Source of the DNA: Bactrocera neohumeralis
Taxonomy: Eukaryota > Arthropoda > Insecta > Diptera > Tephritidae
Reading direction: 5' to 3'
Length of the DNA stretch: 64,000 nt
Assembly: GCF_024586455.1 (NCBI RefSeq)
Contig: NW_026089623.1
Location: 1,240,001-1,304,000 of the forward strand
The translations under genes and the position numbers were made by a program. Under the pieces are notes generated by a model, which was not told the origin of the DNA, ran no database searches, and saw nothing but the letters and a program-made list of their open reading frames with translations. Positions 54,661 to 64,000 of the stretch are shown here, one piece after another (the stretch's first letter is position 1; each line of letters starts with the position of its first letter).

Positions 54661-54810
54661 TTTTGAGAATTTTTGGACTTTAAAGTCGAATATCTCGTAA
54701 ACTTAGCGTTTGCGGTACCTATATTTAATAAGGAGGGCTTCCTTTTTTCAACGGTATTTTCAGATCGCGGCGCCAAAGAAATTGGAATAGTGCCAAGTTC
54801 GACTGACCGT

Positions 54811-54955
54811 TGTTGGACCGACCAGGGTTATTTTTTTTTGAAGCACGGCCGTAAGCCAGCAGTGCAGAATGAAGTCCGACATAAAAGAACTCTGGAGCCC
54901 CCGGTGTTGGACCGACCAGCGTTATTTTTTTTTGAAGCGCGGCCGAAGGCCCCTA
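54811..54955. repeat. Two direct copies of the GTTGGACCGACCAG motif
   Basis: Units starting at 54811 and 54903 share TGTTGGACCGACCAG, a T9 run and gaagc.cggccg. Both lie just outside the second palindromic element, whose centre carries another copy. Confidence 0.75.
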
Positions 54956-55108
54956 ATGCAAAAAAAAAAAAATTGTATAACTTATCTCTCTCTATATTTA
55001 TTAAATTATATATGATATATAAAGGAAAAATTTTTCGAATAGTTTTTAACAACATAATATGCGGCAACATAGGTATTTGTTATGAATGTGGTAAATGTTC
55101 AGCAGAGC

Positions 55109-56195
55109 GGCTTTTCCGAAAACGTGCACCAATTTTCACGGGAAATGTCTTAAAAAATTCGTTTTTAATTCCGATTCACGAATATGTATGGCGCGTTATC
55201 TATTTTTATGTTTTTTTGTAATAAAAACAAAAAGAAATATTATGATTTTGCACGATATTTACGCTATAAATGGCATCACTATTCGAAATTCAATTAGGTA
55301 CCAGTGATACAAGCAGCGATCGGTTTCGAAATATCGATACTCTCGATATTCGTGACTAAACAAGAATTGATAAAAATGAGAGACACATAATAGAAAAATA
55401 ATAATAATTGGAAAAATAAAAAGAAATTAAAATTACGATATTCTCAATATTCGAGTCTGAACGAGAATTGGTAAAAATGAGAAATACATAATAGGAAAAT
55501 AATAATAATTGGATAAATAAAAAGAAATTAAAATATCGACATTCTCAATATTCGGGTCTGAAAGAGAATTGGTAAAAATGAGAAATACAGAATAGGAAAA
55601 TAATAATAATTAGAAAAATAAAAAGAAATTAAAATATCGATATTCTTAATATTCGGGTCTGAACGAGAATTGGTAAAAATGAATTGGTATTTCGAGCGCT
55701 CGAAAAAAAATAATCCTGGTCGGTCCAACACCCCGGCGTTCATAATTCTTTTGTGTCCAACTTCTCTTATTTCTGCAATAATAATGAATTATAAATTTTT
55801 CTATTATGTATTTCTCATTTTTATCAATTCTCGTTCAGTCTCGAATATCGAGAGTATCGATAATTCGAAAACGATTAGTTCATGAACCCATTCGAATTTA
55901 CAGCAGTGATGCCATAATTTCCAACATACCTTGCCATTTTTGTAGAAGTGAAGTGATTGTGAAGTTTTTCATATTTTTACAAAAATAACAAAAAAACTAT
56001 TTTTTCTTATTAATTAACTAAACAACATCAATAATAATGTGTATATAATTGATAGAAAACATATTTTTAGCATCTAAAAACGTGTAAAGTGCAAAAGTGA
56101 ATTTTTGATTTCGGGAAATACGATGTTTTTCTATTAAAACAAAGCAAATATTGTTTTTAAAAGCACGCGGCTAACATATTCGTAAAGTAGAACTA
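55109..56195. mobile_element. Palindromic repeat element, copy R2
   Basis: Copy of R1 (23459-24491) in reverse orientation. The left end starts GGCTTTTCCGAAAACG at 55109; the right end stops ~55 bases short of the matching terminus (aaagtagaact at 56187). The ~101-bp units start near 55368, 55470, 55571 and 55672. The centre has the reverse complement of GTTGGACCGACCAG and a TTTCGAGCGCTCGAAA palindrome (55690). No ORF. Confidence 0.75.
55368..55680. repeat. Minisatellite, ~101-bp unit, three full units
   Basis: Unit starts at 55368, 55470, 55571 and 55672 (ggtaaaaatgagaaatac...). Each unit has an AATATCGA/TATTCTCAATATTCG block. Confidence 0.85.
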
Positions 56196-56812
56196 ATTAT
56201 TTAATTAATTTTAATTATTTCTTATATAAAATTGTTGAACTTTAAATACAAATATCTCAAAAACTAGAAGTCTGAGGTAGGTATATGCATTTTTTTAATC
56301 CTGAAGACCTCTTCTATTCGCCCATACCTACAGATCGCGACGCGAAAAGCATCGTAATCCTGCCTAAATTAGCAATAACATTTTAAATTAATTAATTTAA
56401 AACATTGGTATTGAATAATTTAAATATAATAATAATGGTGATTGGGTCCGACTGGAGATTTTTCTTCCGATATTTGCAAATATCTAAAATTAATAGAAAA
56501 ATTAAATTATTTTTTTTTTGTATTTGTTAAGGTATCTACATTAAATTTTAAATATAAATACTGTAACTATTCTATTTAAGTTTGTACACTCCAACCGCCA
56601 CTCACACAAGTAAAATACGCAAATTTCTCCACCAACTTGTATAGGTGCCACCGCTTTCAACACAACTATGTATGTCGTTTGAATAAGGAAATGTCGAATG
56701 AGCTTTTGGGACACAACTGCGGTTAATAATGCATTGCATAAAGATAAAGTCCAGTACACTCAGTGTTAAGAAATTCGCCAGCGACTTTAATGAATACATA
56801 CGAGTGAAATAA
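56196..56812. other. AT-rich spacer
   Basis: No gene recognised. Minus-strand frames at 56541-56829 overlap each other and show no known domain. Confidence 0.45.
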
Positions 56813-56814
56813 TA

Positions 56815-57670
56815 CAAGGTCTGTCGCAAAAGAAACAGAACTTTTTAAATATAACTGTTTATGGTGGCGCCACCTATTGGTGAGTATATGAAATAAAAAG
56901 TTTGATCTCTTGTTGACATTTCGTAAAAATTTTAAGACAATTGGATAACTACAATCGATGTTATCGATCAAAAAGTGCCAGCAGCTTTTGGTCATCGGTC
57001 GTAAAATGCAAAGAGCAAATATTGCATTTTGTTTTAAACTAGGGAAGACGTTTACTGAAACATTTCAATTGATGAAAAAAATTTATGGTGATCAGTGCCT
57101 ATCCCGTAGTAATGTGCATAAGTGGCTTAAGCGATTCCAAGAAGGTCGTGAGGACCTCTGTGACGATCAGAAGTCGGTCGTCTTCAGAAGTCAAAAATAA
57201 AGACAATGCTGATTTGTTTTTACGATTCCGAGGGTATTGTGCACCGAGAGTTCGTCCCACCTGGCCAAACGATTAATGCTGTGTTTTACCATGGTGTTAT
57301 GATGCGTCTTTTGTTACACATTCGTCGTGCTCGACTTCAATACCGTGAGGCAGGGTCCTGGCGCCTGTTGCACGATAATGCGCCGTGTCATCGGTCGACG
57401 CGAATCACTGATTTTTTGACAAAAAACTCCATATTAACCATTAATCACTCACCCTACTCACCTGATCTGGCACCCTGTGATTTTTTCCTATTTGGAAAAC
57501 TTCATTCCGAAAAATTACCTTAAACACTCATTTGAAATGGTAATTGACCGGGCTAAACGCTGTATCGAAGATCAAGGAAACTACTTTGAATAAAAAAAAT
57601 ATAACTTTTGAAAAATATTAATTTTTTGTTGTTTTTTTTAACAGTCCTGTTTCTTTTGCGACATACCTTG
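56815..57670 (+). mobile_element. Mariner element, internally deleted (second family)
   Basis: Inverted ends CAAGGTCTGTCGCAAAAGAA (56815) and TTCTTTTGCGACATACCTTG (57670) are flanked by TA on both sides (56813-56814 and 57671-57672). The N-terminal frame (56958-57200) has the two helix-turn-helix parts, with FKLGKTFTETFQLMKKIYGD and SRSNVHKWLKRFQEGRED. The C-terminal frame (57206-57523) has KTMLICFYDSEGIVHREFVP, LLHDNAPCHRS (second catalytic aspartate) and HSPYSPDLAPCDFFLFGKL (third). The region with the first aspartate has been deleted at 57190, and the C-terminus is frameshifted near 57500. Non-autonomous. Confidence 0.87.
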
Positions 57671-57672
57671 TA

Positions 57673-58481
57673 TAATTTTTTAGGATTGGGATTTAGGACC
57701 AAAGAATAGTATAATCGTATGATGTGCCAAGCTAAAACGCATATAGTTGTTTTTGTATACTGCACAACGGTCTGACCCAAACAACGGTAGAAATGCCGAA
57801 ACGAAAATGAGTCTCCTGATCATGGTAATGCCAGATAGGGCAGCGTGTACCTGGATAATGGTGATGCCAAATTGCACATTATAAATCATTTAAATGAAGT
57901 AAACTTATTATTAATCGTTAATAATGATATGTAGAATGAAATTTTTCCACTTTGAGTAAACGCGTAGCCGTGCGCATTTGACGAATTTATCAGAAGACGG
58001 CCGAAGTGTATCCTTTTTAAAGAAACTGAACTACCAACATCTTTTTATCTTTTTTAAAAACTAAATATCCTATTCGTGTAAATTTAAAGTTAATTGTTAA
58101 TCGTTCTTTTGTAGTATTCATCCGTGTTATAAAATAAAACTATCATATTCTAAAGTGTAAAACAATAGAAGATTGCAAGCGTAAATTTTATTTGAACAGA
58201 AGAAAACTACTTCGTAAGTGCGTGGGTGTAATCCCCACATGTATAATCAAGTATTTACATACTATATACCCACAATGTTATGTACGTTCTTTGACGACAC
58301 ACCAGCACCTTTTCGCCAAGCTGTTAACGCGTATCAACTAACAACCATTCGAATGCCCAGTTTTTGGTTATCATTATTGTCGGAACTAAAACAATACGAA
58401 CTCTTTCCAACATCAGATACATAAAGCCACATCCAACAATAATGGCACGGTTAATCACTTTGCACACATTTTTCACTTACA
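57673..58481. other. Spacer, possible ORF not assigned
   Basis: A 68-aa frame at 58218-58424 has ordinary amino-acid composition (AVNAYQLTTIRMPSFWLSLL) but no recognised domain and no convincing splice or start context. It could be a host exon or repeat. Confidence 0.3.
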
Positions 58482-58684
58482 CTAAATGTTATAACATTCA
58501 TTTTTAAATAACATGGAGTTCAATCGCATTTTCTTATTGAGGTTACTAGCTGCACTCTCTAATATGCGACGCGTTTGTTCCTGATTATCCCTTTTTTGGT
58601 ATAGGCGCTGTATTTCACACTGAGACTCACCCAAATCCAACAGCATATGTCCAATTGTTGCATGGCATTCGTAGGTTCCACGAT
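58482..58684 (-). pseudogene. Unassigned coding-like fragment next to a repeat
   Basis: The minus-strand frame reads TYECHATIGHMLLDLGESQCE and IQRLYQKRDNQEQTRRILES before a helical, lysine-rich tail and a stop. It has the composition of a real protein. At its upstream edge, 58684, it meets the terminus of a non-coding repeat, and the frame continues into that repeat only by chance. It may be a host exon whose upstream part lies beyond the repeat, or an old retrogene. I do not recognise the family. Confidence 0.35.
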
Positions 58685-59660
58685 TTTTATACTCTCGCAA
58701 CAAAGTTGCTAAGGAGAGTATTATAGTTTTGTTCGCATAAGGGTTGTTTGTAAGTCCTAAAACTAAAAGAGTCAGATATAGGGTTATATATACCAAAGTG
58801 ATCAGGGTGACGAGTAGAGTTGAAATCCGGATGTCTTCCTATCCGTCCGTCCGTCTGTCCGTGCGTCCGTGCAAGCTGCAACTTGAGTAAAAATTGAGAT
58901 ATCATGATGGTACACGTATTTCTTGGCTTCATAAGAAGGTTAAGTTCGAAGATGGGCAAAATCAGCCCACTGCCACGCTCACAAAATGGCGAAAACCGAA
59001 AACCTATAAAGTGTCATAACTAAGCCATAAATAAAGATATTAAAGTGAAATTTGGCAAAAAGGATCGCATTAGGGAGGGGCATATTTGGACGTATTTTTT
59101 TTGGAAAAGTGGGCGTGGCACCGCCCCCTACTAAGTTTTTTTGTACATATCTCGGAAACTACTATAGCTATGTCAACCAAACTCTATAGAGTCGTTTCCT
59201 TCAGGCATTTCCATATACAGTTCAAAAATGGAAAAAAGGGGTTAATAATCACGCCCACCTCCCATACAAAGGTTACGTTGAAAATCACTAAAAGTGCGTT
59301 AACTGACTAAAAAAAACGTTAGAAACACTAAATTTTACGGAAGAAATGGCAGAAGGAAGCTGCACCCAGGCTTCATTTAAAAATTGAAAATGGGCTTGGC
59401 GTCGCCCACTTATGGACCAAAAACCATATCTCAGGACCTCTTTTACCGATTTCAATGAAATTCGATATATAATATTTTCTTAGCACCCTGATGACATGTA
59501 CGAAATATGGGTGAAATCGGTTCACAACCACGTTTTCTTCCAATATTAGGAACCAATGATGATAGCGGAATAAAACTTTACACAAATACGGTATTTGAAA
59601 AATATGTAAATGACGTATAATGAAATCTCGATTATCACTTTATCATGCGAGAGTATAAAA
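58685..59660. mobile_element. Non-coding dispersed element with 15-bp TIRs
   Basis: TTTTATACTCTCGCA at 58685-58699 is exactly inverted at 59646-59660. The interior (~0.95 kb) has no intact ORF, and includes a (TCCG)n tract at 58842-58872 and phrases such as ctcggaaactactatagcta that I associate with a repeat common in fly genomes. Class not determined. Confidence 0.6.
58842..58872. repeat. (TCCG)n-like microsatellite
   Basis: tccgtccgtccgtctgtccg continuing with gcgtccgtgc. Confidence 0.85.
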
Positions 59661-60880
59661 TGTTCGGTGACATCCGAACTTAGCCCGTCCTTACTTGTTT
59701 TAAAACAAGAAAACCAGAACCGCGTCGCAGAGTATTGCAATCTTGCAGAAGCGAACACGTAACTAGTTTAATAAAGCTCTAAGCTTTTTCTTATTGCGCT
59801 AGCCTATGAATCGGTTACTATGGGTGGCAGATTTGAATTGATCACAAATTCGCAATTGTACAATGACTGCTAGTGCAAGTTATAAGATTAACAGAGGAAA
59901 TACATATGTACGTATGTGTGGGTGCATAAAATTTCAATAATTTTTCCAATTATTCGGTTATTCTTGTTCTGAAAAGATTCTAATTATAAATAATAACATA
60001 TTTGAAATTTACCTGACGCACTTCAAATCACATACGATGCTTAAAATTTTTCTTCGAACTGCAATTTTTATCATATTTCAAAAATTTTCTATGATGAATG
60101 TTGCTACTCTTACAACAGAGTTTCATATTTCAAGAGAAATAGTTCTATATGGATATGTATTAGTATAAGAGAAGAAACTCCTGTCTTGTAGGGCAGCTTC
60201 AGATTTTCAGCTTTTAAAGTCGCTACTTCTAATGAAAGTTTTGTATATATTTGCCCATTTCTTCAAGCTTATTGGTTAATTCTAACATTTTTTTCGGCTG
60301 TTTTATTTAATTTACCCCCTCCTGAAGGAGGTGTCTTAATAATTGGCATTATTTTTTAAAAATTGCTTATATAGTTGTTACTGTACTTTTAGGCTAAGGT
60401 GCAAAAAGCAATCTTTTCTACTCTCTAATGCACCTGAACGCCACACTTTGGATTCTTCGGATTGATGAGTAAATTTTGTTAATTTCATTATTTATTTTTT
60501 TATGTTTTTAATATAGGAGACCAAGATCACGTCATGTGGACTCCCCCATTGTCCACTTCATCATAAAACTTAAGTGCATGTACATTTTTCATAAGTAGGT
60601 GCATTGAGAAACTTTTCTCTCGATCGATTTTTGAAAATTTTAATTTGAGCTATAATTTTTTTACGAAAATTGTAGGTACTTTTATTTTAAATAGAGTTTT
60701 TAAATCATCCATTGTTGAAATATGAGATGCCAAGGGGTACCATGTAATGATTACACATTATTCAATTTCATTATTAAAATAATAATAAATAATTAAGAAA
60801 ATAATCTTCTCCGATGAAGCTTATTTTCATCTGAGTGAGTAAAAAAATAAAACTTTCGATTCTGGTTTAATGGCTCTGAT
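59661..60880. other. Spacer
   Basis: No gene. A 16-bp palindrome CTTGTTTTAAAACAAG lies at 59694-59709. Confidence 0.45.
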
Positions 60881-60889
60881 TAAAAAAAA

Positions 60890-61460
60890 ACCATTAAACC
60901 AGTTTAAACTAGAAATAGTAGTAGACAAAGGAGCAACACAATCTGTTGTGGATCCTAGAGACGATTTCTTATTTTAACCATAAACGCTTTCAAAGGAGGC
61001 ATATCCTACAAATAAATTTTTGCATACAAAACTATTTTCAAATGATATAACTAACAGAGCCAAGGCTTAAATACGATACAGTTCAAATCTCTGAAGGAAA
61101 TGTTAAACATACAAATTTATTATTGCACACCACTTCCCAGTTCTATTAATGATCAAATAGAAAGAGTTCAACAAGAACACAGAATAATAAGTAGTTTTGA
61201 ATCAATTATGACAACCTGGTACAATTTTATTTAATACAGAAACTCATGAACATACATACGAGAGATGTATTAAATAATGCTGAAGTAAATAAAAATGCTA
61301 GAGCCCCACAACAAAAAAAGGTTGCAAAGAATTATCGTAAAGGAGTAATTATATAGGAAAAATATATGGGGAAAGAAATAAATGAAATCACAAATATAAA
61401 AAACAAATAGCGTTAGTTAGTGTTGGAAAGGTTTTCAACTTCATTACAAAAAAATAAGTT
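60890..61460 (+). pseudogene. Gypsy-type protease and pol-end remnants
   Basis: Near 60905 the sequence reads LEIVVDKGATQSVVDP, like a gypsy protease active site with the DTGA reduced to DKGA. Further on, in other frames, RDVLNNAEVNKNARAPQQKK and VAKNYRKGVII (61260-61355) resemble the C-terminal end of gypsy integrase. Everything between, including reverse transcriptase, is missing or unrecognisable. Stops are frequent. The remnant may belong to an older copy into which, or next to which, the element at 61792 inserted. Confidence 0.45.
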
Positions 61461-61791
61461 CGTGGAAGTTGAAAAAAGTTACAGCTGTTCAAAAATGAGT
61501 GAAAATATGAATAACTTCGCAATATTTTGAAATTTTTGTATAAAAAATAGAATACGGACAATGCTGTATCAGTTCGTGTAGCAGAGCAATGATTCGCTCG
61601 CTTCCGTTCAAGAAATTTCGAAATTTCGATTTACACTGATGGAATATTGTCTCTAGCGGAAAAATGGCAAAGTGGTCGACCAAAATGGTACTTATTTGTT
61701 TATTTATTTTTTATTATAAATGTAAAAATAATAAGTTGAAATAGAAATATGAAAAGACTTATTCGACTAGATGTGAGGATATACATATGTA
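61461..61791. other. AT-rich spacer
   Basis: No gene recognised. Confidence 0.5.
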
Positions 61792-62086
61792 AGTTAACAC
61801 AACATTAATTCGCTGACAACAATGTCTGCATAATTAGGAGTCAACTTACAATTGAGACTCCTATTACACTTTTAGCTTAATGGAACGCGCTACACGCGCA
61901 TCCGCTCTCCCAATTATTAGGTAGTTGAGCGAAACACGCGCAAACCTAATTTTGATGACTAGGCACTTATAGGGCTCGGGCTTAGCTTCATAATAACCAA
62001 CAATAGAATTAAGTTTTCAGTTTTGTAATAAAGCTCAACATAAGCACATAGTGCTGCCAAGTAAAAACATATTGTTTTATTTTATG
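61792..62086 (+). repeat. Gypsy 5' LTR, second element
   Basis: Begins AGTTAACACAACATTAATTC and ends just before the primer site. No polypurine tract precedes it, so it is a left LTR. An aataaag signal lies near 62027. The LTR sequence differs from that of the element at 34240. Confidence 0.75.
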
Positions 62087-62104
62087 TGGCGCCCGAGCAG
62101 GGAC
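62087..62104 (+). promoter_or_regulatory. Primer-binding site, tRNA-Lys
   Basis: TGGCGCCCGAGCAGGGAC differs at one base from the perfect complement of tRNA-Lys(UUU) and could still pair through G-U. Confidence 0.75.
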
Positions 62105-62980
62105 CGCAAAAGTTAGTTTAAAAATCGCGAACGTAAACCAGTGAACAATTTTGAATTAACTAATAAATTCGCGTTTTCTATTTAGAACTTCTGGTAGTTG
62201 ACTCCTTAGTAATAACATAATCCTTGTTTACGAAAAGGACGGTCCGTACGGACCCGCTAACCAGAATAAATAAGAATTAAATGGGCATAAAAAGTTTATA
62301 GTGGAAAATAACAAGAAATAAAAAATAAAACTATATAAAAATTCTACATCAAAATCGTGTAAAAAAAAAGTTTTTAAGTAAATAAGAGCAACAAAAAAAA
62401 AAAAATTACAATGAAATTATACCATAAAATAAAAATAAAAGAATAATAAAATATTTCTAAGACTGCAAATCTCGGACTAACAATTTAAATAGACTACCAA
62501 ACAGTGCTAAAGTAATCAACAAATAAGTGCCAAGAGCAAATAAGGCAAATAAGTTCAAAAGAAAAAAAATCAAAATATAAAACTGAAGAGCAATAAATAA
62601 ACAACAACATCATCAATTCATTTACTACTTATCAGCCCCAGCAGCGTTGTTAACCACCAATCAACATTCATCGACCCAGTGCTGACAACAAATTTACTAC
62701 TTATCAGCTTCAACAGCATTGTTAACCAGCAATCAACCCCTCCAATTTAAGGACATAATGCAGCGGCTAGGATTAATGTAAGTCAGTGTTCAATAAAAAG
62801 ATTTTTTACTAAATAGATAAAATAAGAAAAAAATTATTAAAAATAAAATTTTTATATAATAAGGCTTATTTAAGTTCGTAAACAAGTGATAAACTTTAGA
62901 AGAAATAATATTAATAAATTATAAAGAAAATTTGAATATTTTTCATCTTTTAAACGTAAAAGAAAAGTAGTGAATCAAAA
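62105..62980 (+). other. Gypsy leader, A-rich
   Basis: Unusually long (~880 b) A-rich leader. A ~60-base block (tcatttactacttatcagc / caaatttactacttatcagc) is duplicated at 62618 and 62690. Confidence 0.6.
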
Positions 62981-64000
62981 ATGAGACAGGAAGAACAAAT
63001 AGCATCGACATTGTCGAGATTAAATCTGCAATCATCCAGCACTAACGTTTCTCCATCCGAAAGAATTCCGGATGTGGTAAAATGTTTAAGAGAATTTTCG
63101 GGTAAAAAAGGAGAATTCAGTTCATGGCGGAAATCGGTAGATAGAATATTATTAATGTACGGACAGAATAAGAATATCCCAAAATATTTTGCTATCCTGC
63201 ATACAATAAGACACAAGATAGTTGGCGAAGCTGACACGGCCCTTGAGTCTTACCGCACCCCATTAAATTGGGGTAAGATAAAAAAATGTCTGATGCTACA
63301 TTACTCAGACAAGAGAGACGTTAGCACGTTGGAATATAAAATGACAACACTTGCTCAAGTTTATTAAAATCTCTCGCTTATCCTAGACAAAATCGATTGC
63401 CTGGAGTTAGGTGAAGAAGCTTTGTATGCCATGACAACAACATTTAGAGAAAAGGCAGTTGACACATTTATAAGACGTCTAAATGGTGCCTTATCCAGTG
63501 TGTTAAGTGTAAAGGAACCAACCAGTTTACCACAGGCTCTCCACATGTGTCTCAAATTAGGCAACATGAATTACAGAACGAACCATGTAAATAGTATCAG
63601 TCGCTTGCCGACTAATACCAAACCTATTAGCTACAATCAACCAAGGTCATACTCATTCAAACCCCAAGTAAGACCCTTTTACCCAGAACTTACAAATGTT
63701 CACAACCAATCCCCTAGACCAAGTTCGTATCAACAGTACGGACAAAACCGACACTACGTCACAGTGAAACCAAACTTTAAACCACCACTTCCTCCAAACC
63801 ATCCTACACCAATAGAAGTTGATCGCTCTCTTCAAACGAAACAAATAAATTATCAGAATAGGCCTCAGTATCAACAAAATCAAACATTTAATAATAGGCA
63901 GCAAACATGCAGTAACAAACCACAGGCATTTAGTAACGAACTAGCGCAGGCTAGTAATAATCAAGCTAGCAAGAGACCACCATCACAGATAATTCAGACT
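62981..64000 (+). pseudogene. gag: Gypsy-type Gag, with one stop, runs off the window
   Basis: The ATG at 62981 opens a frame with VVKCLREFSGKKGEFSSWRK, HTIRHKIVGEADTALES, LMLHYSDKRDVSTLEYKMTT and then a TAA at 63365-63367. The same frame continues without another stop to the end of the window (YALTTFREKAV-like and LPQALHMCLKLGN blocks, then a Q/N/P-rich tail with IEVDRSLQ). The single nonsense codon lies in the capsid region, in a position where a CAA could have become TAA by one C-to-T change. The pol region must lie beyond the window. The relation to the Gag at 35066 is clear in the KIxGxADTxL and YSDKR blocks. Confidence 0.85.

Noticed and set aside
55368..55680. CRISPR-like array
   Set aside because: Units are contiguous ~101-bp tandem copies without spacers; it is a eukaryotic minisatellite.
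61792..62104. tRNA gene near the sequence resembling tRNA-Lys
   Set aside because: Only the 18-base primer complement is present; there is no cloverleaf.

Overview
The window reads as repeat-rich intergenic DNA from a higher fly (Diptera). I see no complete host gene. The base composition is AT-rich, introns and splice signals are eukaryotic, and almost every recognisable reading frame belongs to a transposable element: RTE and jockey-like LINEs, Ty3/gypsy elements (one with an env gene), copia, mariner/Tc1, PIF/Harbinger and Helitron. A tephritid-like fruit fly would fit this mix, but that is an inference from repeat content.

Layout. 1-5.2 kb: tail of a P/THAP9-like transposase, a broken PIF/Harbinger element, a Tc1 fragment and a deleted member of a widespread arthropod transposase-like family. 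6.15-8.5 kb: Helitron copy 1 with recognisable termini. 8.56-9.5 kb: copia LTR, primer site and decayed gag. 10-10.9 kb: inverted repeats, a perfect hairpin and tandem duplications. 11.2-14.4 kb: a full-length RTE LINE with one intact endonuclease/reverse-transcriptase ORF. 15.2-18.3 kb: old fragments, a pair of inverted repeats and an antisense RTE piece. 20.08-22.76 kb: a PIF/Harbinger element with TIRs, a Myb-like ORF on one strand and the transposase on the other. 23.4-24.5 kb: a palindromic repeat. 25.2-34.2 kb: nested LINE fragments, with a mariner-like element inside a jockey-like LINE. 34.2-41.1 kb: an env-bearing gypsy (errantivirus-like) element. 41.1-42.6 kb: antisense jockey-like and RTE pieces. 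43.3-46.7 kb: a mariner derivative and an element with ~390-bp inverted repeats. 46.9-50.4 kb: antisense RTE and LINE ORF1. 51.0-53.4 kb: Helitron copy 2. 53.8-57.7 kb: two mariner derivatives and a second palindromic repeat. 58.7-59.7 kb: a non-coding dispersed repeat with short TIRs. 61.8 kb to the end: the 5' part of another gypsy element.

The elements do not form a pathway; the interest lies in their structure and in the rearrangements they record. The strongest observations are: (1) an RTE copy split by a LINE, whose two halves now lie about 10 kb apart in opposite orientation on either side of the gypsy element, as expected from an inversion; (2) a mariner-like element with LINE sequence duplicated inside one arm; (3) an RTE copy with no visible coding lesion; (4) non-coding or nearly non-coding long-inverted-repeat families (15.7/18.3, 23.5/55.1 and 45.1-46.7 kb). 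All calls come from reading the sequence; no database search was run.
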